Source of the DNA: Flavobacterium resistens
GTDB lineage: Bacteria > Bacteroidota > Bacteroidia > Flavobacteriales > Flavobacteriaceae
Assembly (NCBI RefSeq): GCF_900182645.1
Contig: NZ_FXTA01000002.1
Coordinates: 744,001-808,000 of the forward strand
Reading direction: 5' to 3'
Length of the DNA: 64,000 bases
Positions 55,255 through 64,000 of this stretch are shown in pieces; position 1 is the stretch's first letter; each line of letters opens with the position of its first letter. A model generated the notes under the pieces. The model was not told the DNA's origin. It saw nothing but the letters and a program-made list of their open reading frames with translations, and did not search any database. The translations under genes were made by a program, and so were the position numbers.

Positions 55255-58200
55255 ATGTCATCAAACAAAAAATACTGGAAAAGTGTTGAAGAACTAGAGA
55301 ATGGTTCTATTGTTGAGGCGCTTAGAAATAACGAATTTGTTGAAGAAATTCCTACTGATGAATTCTTAGGAAATGCTGAAGCTTTAGCTTCATCTGGAAC
55401 TTCACGTCGTGACTTTTTAAAGTACGTAGGATTTAGTACAGCTGCTGTTACACTTGCTGCTTGTGAGGGTCCTGTGCACAAGTCTATCCCTTATGTTTTA
55501 CAACCAGAGCAAATCATTCCTGGTGTTGCAGATTATTATGCAACTACAGTTTTTGATGGTTTTGATTTTGCAAATCTTTTGGTAAAAACTCGTGAGGGTC
55601 GTCCAATTAAAGTTGAAAACAATACTATTGAAGGAGCTAAATTTGCAGCGAACGCAAGAATTCACGCTTCTATTTTAGGGTTGTATGATAGTGCTCGTTT
55701 AAAAGAGCCGAAGGTAGATGGTAAAAATTCTACTTGGTCAGCTGTTGATTTGAGAATCAAATCAAGTTTAGCTGATGCAAAAGCTAAAGGAGGACAAGTG
55801 GTATTGTTAACAAATACTTTAGCAAGTCCATCTTCAGAAAAATTAATTGCTGAGTTTATTGCAAAAAATCCAAACGCTAAACACGTTGTTTATGATGCGG
55901 TTTCTTCATCTGAGGCTTTAGATGCATTTGAATCTGTTTATGGTCAAAGAGCTTTAGTTGATTATGATTTTTCAAAAGCTTCATTAATTGTATCTGTTGG
56001 TGCTGATTTCTTAGGGGACTGGCAAGGTGGAGGATATGATTCTGGGTATGCAAAAGGGCGTATTCCACAAAATGGAAAAATGTCTCGTCACTTCCAGTTT
56101 GAATCTAATATGACTTTATCTGGAGCTGCTGCTGATAAGCGTGTTCCGATGACTATTGCTGATCAAAAACAAGCATTAGTTCAAATTTACAATATAATTG
56201 TAGGTGCTTCTATTCCTGTTTCTTTGGATGGCGCTTTTAAAGCTGAAGTAGTAAAAGCTGCTCAGCAATTAAATGCTGCTGGTTCAAAAGGAGTTTTAGT
56301 ATCTGGAATCGAAGATAAAAATGCTCAGTTGTTAGTTTTGGCTATTAATCAAAAATTAGCAAGTGAGGCTTTTAGTACTGTTGGTACTAGACAAATTAGA
56401 AAAGGTTCTAATGCAGTTGTTACTCAATTGTTAAAAGATATGAATGCTGGAAGTGTTCATACTTTAATTATGAGTGGTGTTAATCCTGCTTACACTTTAG
56501 CTGAATCAGCTTCTTTTGTATCTGGATTGAAAAAAGTAAAAGAATCTGTTGCTTTTTCATTAAAAGAAGATGAAACTGCATCAATAGTTAAAATTGCTGC
56601 TCCGGCTCCTCACTATTTAGAGTCTTGGGGAGATGTTGAAATCACAAGCGGGACATATAGTTTAACGCAACCTACAATTCGCCCAATCTTTAATACGAAA
56701 CAATTTCAAGATGTTTTATTGTCTTTAAATGGTGTTGGTGGAACTTTCTACGATTACCTTAAAGCTAATTCTTCTAGTTTAATTGCTGGTTCTTCTTGGA
56801 ATAAAGTATTACATGATGGTGTTTTAGTAACTGGTTCAGTTGCTTTATCTGGTGGAGCTTTTGATTCGGCTAGTGCTGCAAGTGCGCTTTCTAAATCAAA
56901 ATCTGCAGGAGGTCTTGAATTAGTATTGTATACTAAAACAGGTATGGGTGATGGTCAACATGCAAACAATCCTTGGTTGCAAGAGTTCCCAGATCCAATC
57001 ACAAGAGTTTCTTGGGATAACTACATCACTGTTTCAAACGCAGATGCTAAAAAGTATGATTTATCAAATGAGATTGTTGCTAATGGTGGTTTGAACGGTA
57101 GTTATGCTACAATCACAATTGCTGATGGTGTAAAAATCGAAAATGTTCCAGTTATTGTTCAGCCAGGACAAGCTGTTGGAACAATTGGATTTGCAGTTGG
57201 ATATGGTCGTAAAGCGGCTTTAAAAGAAGAAATGCAAGTAGGTTTAAATGCATACTCTTTATATAAAAACTTTAATAATGTTCAGTCTATAACATTAGCT
57301 AAAGCTAATGGTGTTCATGAGTTTGCTTGTGTTCAAGGACAAAAGACATTAATGGGTAGAGGAGATATCATTAAGGAAACTACTCTAGAAATATTTAATT
57401 CTGAAGATGCTGAGCATTGGAACGAAAAACCAATGGTATCTTTAGATCACCAAGAAGTTGAAGCTACAACTGTTGACTTATGGGAATCATTCGATCGTTC
57501 GACTGGCCATCATTTTAATCTTTCTATTGATTTAAATGCTTGTACGGGATGTGGAGCATGTGTTATTGCATGTCACGCAGAGAACAATGTACCTGTTGTT
57601 GGTAAAGCTGAAGTTAGAAGAAGTCGTGATATGCACTGGTTGCGTATTGATAGATACTATTCTTCTGAAAGTACTTTCGAAGGTGATAATAAGAGAAAAG
57701 AAGGAATTGCTGGTTTGTCTAGTTCATTGTCTACATTTAATGAAATGGAGAAAGCTGGAGAGAATCCACAAGTAGCATTCCAGCCTGTAATGTGTCAGCA
57801 CTGTAATCACGCACCATGTGAGACAGTTTGTCCAGTTGCTGCAACATCTCACGGTCGTGAAGGTCAAAACCACATGGCATATAACAGATGTGTTGGTACT
57901 CGTTACTGTGCTAATAACTGTCCATATAAAGTTCGTCGTTTCAACTGGTTCTTGTACAACAAAAACAGTGAATTCGATTATCATATGAATGACGATTTAG
58001 GTCGTATGGTATTGAATCCAGACGTAAACGTTCGTTCTCGTGGAGTAATGGAAAAATGTTCTATGTGTATTCAAATGACACAAGCTACTAAATTAAAAGC
58101 TAAAAACGAAGGTCGCCCAGTTAGAGATGGTGAATTCCAAACTGCTTGTTCTAGTGCTTGTTCTTCTGGAGCGATGATTTTTGGTGATGTAAATGATAAA

Positions 58201-58308
58201 GAAAGTAAAGTTGCTAAATTAGCTGCTGACGAAAGATCTTACCACTTATTAGAGCATGTAGGAACAAAACCTAATGTGGTTTACCACGTTAAAGTTAGAA
58301 ATACTTAG
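55255..58308 (+). CDS. actB: Alternative complex III iron-sulfur/molybdopterin-like subunit ActB
   Basis: The 1017-residue subunit begins with a Tat signal (SRRDFLKYVGFSTAAV, Arg51-Arg52) that ends in a lipobox-like LAAC at Cys70. The large middle part (about 75-720) is the molybdopterin-oxidoreductase-like domain, which in ActB has lost the cofactor. The C-terminal part has four cysteine clusters: CTGCGACVIACHAENN, CQHCNHAPCETVCPVAA, CVGTRYCANNCPYKVRR, and CSMCIQM with CSSACSSGAMIFGD. These carry electrons from menaquinol to the haems. Confidence 0.95.
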   Translation: MSSNKKYWKSVEELENGSIVEALRNNEFVEEIPTDEFLGNAEALASSGTSRRDFLKYVGFSTAAVTLAACEGPVHKSIPYVLQPEQIIPGVADYYATTVFDGFDFANLLVKTREGRPIKVENNTIEGAKFAANARIHASILGLYDSARLKEPKVDGKNSTWSAVDLRIKSSLADAKAKGGQVVLLTNTLASPSSEKLIAEFIAKNPNAKHVVYDAVSSSEALDAFESVYGQRALVDYDFSKASLIVSVGADFLGDWQGGGYDSGYAKGRIPQNGKMSRHFQFESNMTLSGAAADKRVPMTIADQKQALVQIYNIIVGASIPVSLDGAFKAEVVKAAQQLNAAGSKGVLVSGIEDKNAQLLVLAINQKLASEAFSTVGTRQIRKGSNAVVTQLLKDMNAGSVHTLIMSGVNPAYTLAESASFVSGLKKVKESVAFSLKEDETASIVKIAAPAPHYLESWGDVEITSGTYSLTQPTIRPIFNTKQFQDVLLSLNGVGGTFYDYLKANSSSLIAGSSWNKVLHDGVLVTGSVALSGGAFDSASAASALSKSKSAGGLELVLYTKTGMGDGQHANNPWLQEFPDPITRVSWDNYITVSNADAKKYDLSNEIVANGGLNGSYATITIADGVKIENVPVIVQPGQAVGTIGFAVGYGRKAALKEEMQVGLNAYSLYKNFNNVQSITLAKANGVHEFACVQGQKTLMGRGDIIKETTLEIFNSEDAEHWNEKPMVSLDHQEVEATTVDLWESFDRSTGHHFNLSIDLNACTGCGACVIACHAENNVPVVGKAEVRRSRDMHWLRIDRYYSSESTFEGDNKRKEGIAGLSSSLSTFNEMEKAGENPQVAFQPVMCQHCNHAPCETVCPVAATSHGREGQNHMAYNRCVGTRYCANNCPYKVRRFNWFLYNKNSEFDYHMNDDLGRMVLNPDVNVRSRGVMEKCSMCIQMTQATKLKAKNEGRPVRDGEFQTACSSACSSGAMIFGDVNDKESKVAKLAADERSYHLLEHVGTKPNVVYHVKVRNT

Positions 58309-58341
58309 TAAATTATTAATTAAGAAACAATATAAAGGATT

Positions 58342-59745
58342 ATGTCGTCTCACTACGAAGCACCCATTAGAAAACCTTTAGTTATAGGTGATAAATCTTA
58401 TCACGATGTAACTGTAGATGTGGCAGCGCCTGTTGAAGGACCTGCAAATAAACAATGGTGGATTGTATTTTCAATCGCATTAACAGCCTTCCTTTGGGGG
58501 TTAGGTTGTATCATTTACACCGTATCTACCGGTATTGGAACATGGGGATTAAATAAAACAGTTGGTTGGGCTTGGGATATTACGAACTTCGTTTGGTGGG
58601 TTGGTATTGGTCACGCCGGAACATTAATTTCTGCAGTACTATTACTTTTCCGTCAACGTTGGAGAATGGCTATTAACCGTTCTGCGGAAGCTATGACTAT
58701 TTTCTCAGTAGTTCAAGCAGGTTTATTCCCAATTATTCACATGGGACGTCCATGGTTAGCGTACTGGGTATTGCCTATTCCAAATCAATTTGGATCTTTA
58801 TGGGTGAACTTTAACTCTCCGTTGCTTTGGGACGTATTTGCAATTTCTACTTATCTTTCAGTATCATTAGTTTTCTGGTGGACTGGTTTATTACCTGATT
58901 TTGCAATGCTTCGTGATAGAGCTATAACTCCATTTAACAAAAGAGTTTATTCTATTTTAAGTTTTGGATGGAGCGGTAGAGCAAAAGACTGGCAACGTTT
59001 TGAAGAAGTATCTTTAGTATTAGCTGGTTTGGCTACTCCTCTTGTACTTTCTGTACACACGATTGTATCTATGGACTTTGCTACTTCTGTAATTCCAGGA
59101 TGGCATACAACTATCTTCCCTCCATACTTCGTTGCTGGAGCGGTATTCTCAGGATTTGCGATGGTAAATACATTGTTGATTGTTATGAGAAAAGTTTCTA
59201 ACCTTGAAGCGTACATCACATTACAACATATTGAATTAATGAACATCATTATTATGATTACTGGTTCGATCGTGGGTGTGGCTTACATCACTGAGTTATT
59301 CGTAGCTTGGTATTCAGGTGTAGAGTATGAGCAATATGCATTCTTAAACAGAGCTACTGGACCTTACTGGTGGGCATATTGGTCAATGATGACTTGTAAC
59401 GTTTTCTCTCCACAATTTATGTGGTTCAAAAAATTAAGAACAAGTATCATGTTTTCATTTATTATTTCGATTGTTGTGAACATCGGAATGTGGTTTGAAA
59501 GATTCGTAATCATTGTTACTTCTTTACATAGAGATTATCTTCCATCTTCTTGGACAATGTTCTCACCAACATTTGTGGATATTGGAATTTTCATCGGAAC
59601 AATTGGTTTCTTCTTTGTGTTGTTTTTATTATACTCTAGAACATTCCCTGTAATTGCTCAGGCAGAGGTAAAAACAATTTTGAAAGGAACAGGAGATAAT
59701 TACATTAGAGAAAGAGCAAATAGTAAAGATTCACATCATGAGTAA
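58342..59745 (+). CDS. actC: Alternative complex III NrfD-type membrane subunit ActC
   Basis: The 467-residue protein has about ten transmembrane helices and belongs to the NrfD/PsrC family. Recognisable parts are WVGIGHAGTLISAVLLLFRQ, GLFPIIHMGRPWLAYWVLP and FWWTGLLPDFAMLRDRA. It binds quinol and anchors the complex. The next gene begins inside its last codons (8-bp overlap). Confidence 0.94.
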   Translation: MSSHYEAPIRKPLVIGDKSYHDVTVDVAAPVEGPANKQWWIVFSIALTAFLWGLGCIIYTVSTGIGTWGLNKTVGWAWDITNFVWWVGIGHAGTLISAVLLLFRQRWRMAINRSAEAMTIFSVVQAGLFPIIHMGRPWLAYWVLPIPNQFGSLWVNFNSPLLWDVFAISTYLSVSLVFWWTGLLPDFAMLRDRAITPFNKRVYSILSFGWSGRAKDWQRFEEVSLVLAGLATPLVLSVHTIVSMDFATSVIPGWHTTIFPPYFVAGAVFSGFAMVNTLLIVMRKVSNLEAYITLQHIELMNIIIMITGSIVGVAYITELFVAWYSGVEYEQYAFLNRATGPYWWAYWSMMTCNVFSPQFMWFKKLRTSIMFSFIISIVVNIGMWFERFVIIVTSLHRDYLPSSWTMFSPTFVDIGIFIGTIGFFFVLFLLYSRTFPVIAQAEVKTILKGTGDNYIRERANSKDSHHE

Positions 59746-60262
59746 TAAAGTAATATACGCCATTTATAATGACGATGATATTTTGATGGACGCAGTAAAG
59801 AAAACTAGAGCTGCTCACCATCATATTGAAGAGGTTTTTACTCCATTTCCTGTTCACGGATTGGATAAAGCAATGGGCTTAGCGCCAACAAGATTAGCAA
59901 TTTGTGCTTTCTTATATGGATGTGTTGGTATTTCTGTTGCCACTACAATGATGAGTTATATCATGATTCATGACTGGCCACAGGACATTGGTGGAAAACC
60001 AAGTTTTAGTTTCATTCAAAATATGCCATCTTTTGTGCCAATTATGTTTGAGATGACTGTGTTTTTTGCTGCACACTTAATGGTTATTACTTTTTATATG
60101 AGAAGTAGATTATGGCCATTTAAGCAAGCTGAAAATCCTGATGTAAGAACAACAGATGACCACTTCTTAATGGAAGTTGCTGTAAGCGATAATGAAGCTG
60201 AATTAGTTTCTTTCTTCGAAGGTACAGGAGCTGTTGAAGTTAAAGTAATTGAAAAGAATTAA
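59738..60262 (+). CDS. actD: Alternative complex III subunit ActD (DUF3341)
   Basis: The 174-residue protein has a cytoplasmic N-terminal DUF3341 part (IYAIYNDDDILMDAVKKTRAAHH, HHIEEVFTPFPVHGLDKAMG) and two membrane helices (about 55-78 and 100-125). It overlaps actC by 8 bp. In known complexes ActD is a small membrane subunit that supports the core. Confidence 0.94.
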   Translation: MSNKVIYAIYNDDDILMDAVKKTRAAHHHIEEVFTPFPVHGLDKAMGLAPTRLAICAFLYGCVGISVATTMMSYIMIHDWPQDIGGKPSFSFIQNMPSFVPIMFEMTVFFAAHLMVITFYMRSRLWPFKQAENPDVRTTDDHFLMEVAVSDNEAELVSFFEGTGAVEVKVIEKN

Positions 60263-60270
60263 TTGTAGCT

Positions 60271-60816
60271 ATGAAAAGGATATATAAAATAACACTTTTA
60301 GTTGGTATAACTATTTTAGTTTCATCTTGCCACAATAATTCGGCACCAAACTATCAGTATTTCCCAAATATGTATGAGTCTGTAGGTTATGAGCCTTACG
60401 CAGAAGCAAAAGTATTTAAGGGAGGAAAAGAAGGTCAGCTTCCTGTTGAAGGAACTATTAATAGAGGTTTTGAACCTTATGAGTATGAAAATTCGACTGC
60501 AGGTTATGAATTAGCAAAAGCTAATTTGAAATCACCTTTGACTGAAGCAGAAAGAAATTCTGGCAAAGGAAAAGAGCTTTTCGAAATTTATTGTATCAGT
60601 TGTCATGGTGCGGCTGGTAACGGTAAAGGTAAATTGGTTGAAAGAGAAAAATTTCTTGGTGTACCTAGTTATAAAGACAGGGTTATCACAGAAGGAAGTG
60701 TATTCCACGTTGAAACTTATGGTTTAAATGCAATGGGTTCACACGCAAATCAATTAAGTGCCCACGAACGTTGGTTAGTTGCTGACTATGTTCTAAAACT
60801 AAAAAGCCAATTATAA
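60271..60816 (+). CDS. actE: Alternative complex III monohaem cytochrome c lipoprotein ActE
   Basis: The 181-residue lipoprotein has a lipobox ending in Cys20 (ITILVSSC) and one haem site, YCISCHGAAGNGKG (near residue 108), with a Met-containing segment GLNAMGSHANQL as the likely axial ligand. It is 8 bp behind actD. It moves electrons toward the terminal oxidase. Confidence 0.94.
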   Translation: MKRIYKITLLVGITILVSSCHNNSAPNYQYFPNMYESVGYEPYAEAKVFKGGKEGQLPVEGTINRGFEPYEYENSTAGYELAKANLKSPLTEAERNSGKGKELFEIYCISCHGAAGNGKGKLVEREKFLGVPSYKDRVITEGSVFHVETYGLNAMGSHANQLSAHERWLVADYVLKLKSQL

Positions 60817-60843
60817 TTGTTGAACAAACTGATCGTAATAGAT

Positions 60844-62238
60844 ATGTATACATTTTCAAGTAAATTAAAAACTTTTTCTATCATCTTAATGGTTCTTGGA
60901 CTATTAGGAATTGGGTATGGTTTTTTAAGTGCACCTAAAGATATTCAAGAAGTTGAAAAAATACTAGCAGCAGATGCTCATGGTTCTCATGGAGCTGCAC
61001 ATGAAGAGTCAGCAGAGGCTTCGCATAAAGAGGTAGGTCATCATGAAACTTCTGAAGCTTCACATGAAGAACATAAAGGTGCAAAGCATGCAGAAGTTTC
61101 TGGTGCTGATGAACACGAAAAACATTTAGAGCATGTTTTACACCAATTGCAAAACAAGCCTTGGTCTGCATTGTATGTAGCTTGTATTTTCTTTTTACTG
61201 CTTTCAATGGGGGTTTTAGCATTTTATGCTATTCAGCAAGTTGCTCAGGCAGGTTGGTCTCCAGTTTTATTTAGAGTAATGCAAGGTATTACAGCTTATT
61301 TACCAGCTGGTTCAATAATTTTCTTTATAATTTTAGTTTTATGCGGATTGCATTTTAACCACATTTTTGTATGGCTAGGTGAAGGAGTTACTGATCCAAA
61401 AAGTCCAAACTATGATGCTATTATTGCTGGGAAATCAGGTTATTTAAACTTTGGTTTTTGGATTGCAAGAGCTGCTGTATTTTTAGCAGGATGGAATGCT
61501 TACCGTTATTTCTCAAGAAAAAACTGTTTAGCACAAGACGAAGCTAATGATGATCTTTACTACAAAAAGAATTTCAAAGTTTCTGCTGGATTTCTTGTAT
61601 TCTTCATCGTTTCTGAGTCTATTATGTCTTGGGATTGGATTATGTCATTTGATCCACACTGGTTCAGTACTTTGTTTGGATGGTATGTATTTGCCTCTTT
61701 CTTCGTAAGTGGTATTACAAGTATTGCATTGGTAACAATTTATTTGAAATCTAAAGGATATTTAGAGTACGTAAACACAAGTCATATTCACGATTTAGCT
61801 AAATTTATGTTTGGTATCAGTGTTTTCTGGACTTATTTATGGTTTTCTCAATTCATGTTAATCTGGTATGCTAACATTCCAGAGGAGGTAACTTACTTTG
61901 TAACAAGAATTCAATTATATAACTTGCCTTTCTTTGGTGCTGTAGTTATGAACTTTGTATTTCCATTGTTAATATTAATCAATACAGATTTCAAACGTCT
62001 AAATTGGGTTATTGTAATGGCTGGTACTGTTATTTTATTAGGTCACTATGTTGATTTCTTTAATATGATTATGCCTGGTACAGTTGGAGATAAATGGTTT
62101 ATTGGTATTCCTGAAATTGCATCTATTCTTTTCTTCTTAGGTTTATTTATTTTTGTTGTATTTACCGCATTAACTAAAGCTCCTTTGTTAGCAAAAAGAA
62201 ATCCTTTCATTGAAGAAAGTAAACATTTTCATTATTAA
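60844..62238 (+). CDS. actF: Alternative complex III membrane subunit ActF
   Basis: ATG 60844 is chosen; a TTG directly behind the actE stop (60817) is also in frame. The 464-residue protein has one N-terminal helix (about 11-29), then a soluble, histidine-rich segment (residues 46-100 with 13 His), then about ten membrane helices. It resembles ActC distantly and is thought to be the second quinol-side membrane subunit. The His-rich stretch is unusual (see findings). Confidence 0.92.
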   Translation: MYTFSSKLKTFSIILMVLGLLGIGYGFLSAPKDIQEVEKILAADAHGSHGAAHEESAEASHKEVGHHETSEASHEEHKGAKHAEVSGADEHEKHLEHVLHQLQNKPWSALYVACIFFLLLSMGVLAFYAIQQVAQAGWSPVLFRVMQGITAYLPAGSIIFFIILVLCGLHFNHIFVWLGEGVTDPKSPNYDAIIAGKSGYLNFGFWIARAAVFLAGWNAYRYFSRKNCLAQDEANDDLYYKKNFKVSAGFLVFFIVSESIMSWDWIMSFDPHWFSTLFGWYVFASFFVSGITSIALVTIYLKSKGYLEYVNTSHIHDLAKFMFGISVFWTYLWFSQFMLIWYANIPEEVTYFVTRIQLYNLPFFGAVVMNFVFPLLILINTDFKRLNWVIVMAGTVILLGHYVDFFNMIMPGTVGDKWFIGIPEIASILFFLGLFIFVVFTALTKAPLLAKRNPFIEESKHFHY

Positions 62239-62257
62239 TATTTAAAGAAGTAAACAG

Positions 62258-63454
62258 ATGACAAGTTTGTTGGTAATTATAGTTGTAGTTTTATTAGCAG
62301 TTGCATTATGGCAATTGACGAAGATATTTGACCTTACTCAGGTAGGTTCATCTTCGGACGATTCGCAAGTTGCATCAGATAATGATAATAATGTTCAAGG
62401 ATATATTATGTTTGGCTTTTTGGCTTTCATTTATATATTTACGATTTATGGTTTACTGAAATGGGGTAATTTAGCACTTCATACTCCTGCTTCTGAGCAT
62501 GGACTTTTAGTAGATAACTTAATGAATATTACTTGGGTTTTGATTTTCACAGTTCAAGTTATTACTCAAGGTTTGTTATATTGGTTCTCTTTTAAAAACA
62601 GAGGACATAAAGATAGAAAGGCTTTGTTTTTTGCTGATAGTAATAAACTTGAAGCAATCTGGAGTATTATTCCATCTGTAGTTTTAGCTTGTTTAATTCT
62701 TTATGGATTATATGCTTGGAACAATATTATGTTTGTTGATAAAGATGAAGATGTTGTAGAGATCGAATTATACGCACAGCAGTTTAAATGGACTGCAAGA
62801 TATGCTGGACAAGATAATGTTTTAGGAAAAGCTAACGTACGTTTAATTGAAGGTATTAATACATTAGGTGTTGATATGTCTGATCCTAATGCTCAAGATG
62901 ATATTGTAGTTACGGAATTGCATATCCCAAAAGGGAAAAAAGTGCATTTCAAAATGCGTTCTCAAGACGTATTACACTCAGCTTATATGCCTCATTTTAG
63001 AGCACAAATGAACTGTGTGCCTGGAATGGTTACTGAATTTGCTTTTGTTCCTACTTACACAACTGCTGAATATAGAGAGTTAGACTTTATGAAAGAAAAG
63101 GTGGCTAACATCAATAAACTGAGAGCAGAAAAAAGTGTAGAATTAGTTGCAAAAGGTGGAACAGCTTTAGATCCTTATACATTTGATTATTTATTATTAT
63201 GTAATAAAATTTGTGGAGCTTCTCATTACAATATGCAAATGAAAGTTGTTGTAGATACTCCTGAAGATTATAAAAAATGGTTAAGCGAAAAAACTACTTT
63301 AGCTCAGGATATTAAAGCAGCAGCAGAAGCTGAAAAAGCAAAAGCAGCGGAAGCAACTGCACCAACAACAGATACAACTGCAAAAGTAATAGATACTGTT
63401 AAAGCGGTTATTGACACTGTAAAAGCAACTGTAGCTAAAGTTGCTATTAAATAA
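62258..63454 (+). CDS. coxB: Cytochrome c oxidase subunit II
   Basis: The 398-residue subunit carries the CuA site near residue 318: CNKICGASHYNM (C-x3-C-x3-H-x2-M), plus the upstream His in the segment QDVLHSAYMPHFRAQMN. The N-terminal half has four hydrophobic segments instead of the usual two (residues about 1-20, 47-68, 87-110, 131-155). The tail is an Ala/Lys/Thr-rich low-complexity extension. It lies 20 bp after actF and accepts electrons from the act cytochromes. Confidence 0.95.
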   Translation: MTSLLVIIVVVLLAVALWQLTKIFDLTQVGSSSDDSQVASDNDNNVQGYIMFGFLAFIYIFTIYGLLKWGNLALHTPASEHGLLVDNLMNITWVLIFTVQVITQGLLYWFSFKNRGHKDRKALFFADSNKLEAIWSIIPSVVLACLILYGLYAWNNIMFVDKDEDVVEIELYAQQFKWTARYAGQDNVLGKANVRLIEGINTLGVDMSDPNAQDDIVVTELHIPKGKKVHFKMRSQDVLHSAYMPHFRAQMNCVPGMVTEFAFVPTYTTAEYRELDFMKEKVANINKLRAEKSVELVAKGGTALDPYTFDYLLLCNKICGASHYNMQMKVVVDTPEDYKKWLSEKTTLAQDIKAAAEAEKAKAAEATAPTTDTTAKVIDTVKAVIDTVKATVAKVAIK

Positions 63455-63484
63455 TATTATTAAGAAAATTTAAAGTACACATAT

Positions 63485-64000
63485 ATGTCAGCAGAAGCGC
63501 ACGGTCACGATCACGGACACGATCACGAGCACGAACATCATCATAAAGACACGTTCATTACTAAATATATCTTTAGTATTGATCACAAAATGATTGCCAA
63601 ACAATACTTAATTACTGGTATTATTATGGGAATTATCGGTATCGTAATGTCTTTGCTTTTCAGAATGCAATTGGCGTGGCCAGAAGAGTCTTTTAAAATA
63701 TTCAATGTTTTATTAGGAGACAAATTTGCACCTGATGGTGTAATGGCCAATGATATTTACTTGGCTTTAGTTACAATTCATGGTACCATCATGGTATTCT
63801 TTGTACTGACAGCTGGTTTGAGTGGAACTTTTAGTAACTTACTTATTCCACTTCAAATTGGAGCACGAGATATGGCTTCTGGATTTATGAACATGATTTC
63901 ATACTGGTTGTTCTTCTTATCTGCTGTAGTAATGTTATGTTCTTTATTTGTTGAAGCTGGACCAGCTTCTGCAGGTTGGACAATTTACCCTCCATTAAGT
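63485..64000 (+). CDS. ctaD: Cytochrome c oxidase subunit I, N-terminal part (cut by window end)
   Basis: The ATG at 63485 begins 172 codons that are open to the window end. After a histidine-rich start (9 His in the first 20 residues, as in HGHDHGHDHEHEHHH), the heme-copper oxidase subunit I pattern follows: FSIDHKMIAKQYLITGIIMG, FRMQLAWP and IYLALVTIHGTIMVFFVLT, with a haem-ligand region beginning at the histidine in TIHGTIM. It lies 31 bp after coxB and ends the respiratory cluster in this window. Confidence 0.94.
   Translation, partial: MSAEAHGHDHGHDHEHEHHHKDTFITKYIFSIDHKMIAKQYLITGIIMGIIGIVMSLLFRMQLAWPEESFKIFNVLLGDKFAPDGVMANDIYLALVTIHGTIMVFFVLTAGLSGTFSNLLIPLQIGARDMASGFMNMISYWLFFLSAVVMLCSLFVEAGPASAGWTIYPPLS

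Overview
The window is chromosomal DNA of a Bacteroidota member, almost certainly Flavobacterium or a close relative. It is AT-rich. Promoters follow the Bacteroidota pattern TTTG-N17-19-TAnnTTTG rather than the E. coli sigma70 pattern, and recognisable Shine-Dalgarno sequences are rare. The family content also fits: DUF3857, DUF3127, DUF2723, DUF4920, a TonB-dependent receptor, GxxExxY, and the alternative complex III / aa3-type oxidase cluster. No prophage, insertion sequence or CRISPR array was seen.

Layout. 1-10 kb: end of a TonB-dependent receptor, a Rieske-like lipoprotein that lacks the cluster histidines, greA, a HIT protein, an orphan histidine kinase, a flavin reductase-like protein, a DUF3127 protein, aat, a MOSC protein, and two overlapping DUF3857 genes (one with an intact transglutaminase triad, one degenerate). 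10-17.7 kb (minus strand): a complete thiamine operon behind a TPP riboswitch, in the order thiS-thiC-thiE/tenI-like-thiD-thiE-thiG-[GxxExxY]-thiH-thiF. The GxxExxY gene is bracketed by inverted repeats and interrupts the pathway genes. 17.8-23.5 kb: tag, a lipoprotein, a queuosine-precursor transporter and a 1230-residue TraB/GumN protein. 23.7-35 kb: an M3 peptidase, tsf-rpsB, rplM-rpsI, two ferritin-like secreted proteins, a LacI regulator and polA. 35-38 kb: three paralogous tiny secreted Lys/Ala-rich proteins around an OmpR-type two-component system, with the same 11-bp tandem operator in front of both small-protein transcription units. 38-47.7 kb: a metallophosphoesterase, a thioredoxin-fold protein without CxxC, a polysaccharide deacetylase, a DUF2723 membrane protein, two tandem tRNA-Gln units, an AraC regulator, an aldehyde dehydrogenase and a universal stress protein. 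47.8-52.6 kb: rimP-nusA-infB with a terminator in the leader. 52.7-64 kb: a DUF4920 protein, a SPOR protein, and the respiratory cluster actABCDEF-coxB-ctaD, the last cut by the window end.

How the genes work together. The thi operon makes the thiazole (ThiS/F/G/H), the pyrimidine (ThiC/D) and joins them (ThiE), under feedback by TPP; a start-codon-sequestering hairpin is visible before thiS. The act-cox cluster oxidises menaquinol and passes electrons to cytochrome oxidase. Several growth-related transcripts (greA, rpsB, rplM, rimP-nusA-infB) carry structured leaders close to their promoters.

The parts most worth following are the two-component/small-protein module with its tandem operators, the inverted-repeat-bounded GxxExxY cassette, the leader terminator of the nusA operon, and a group of intergenic tandem words, mostly with a 7-nt period.
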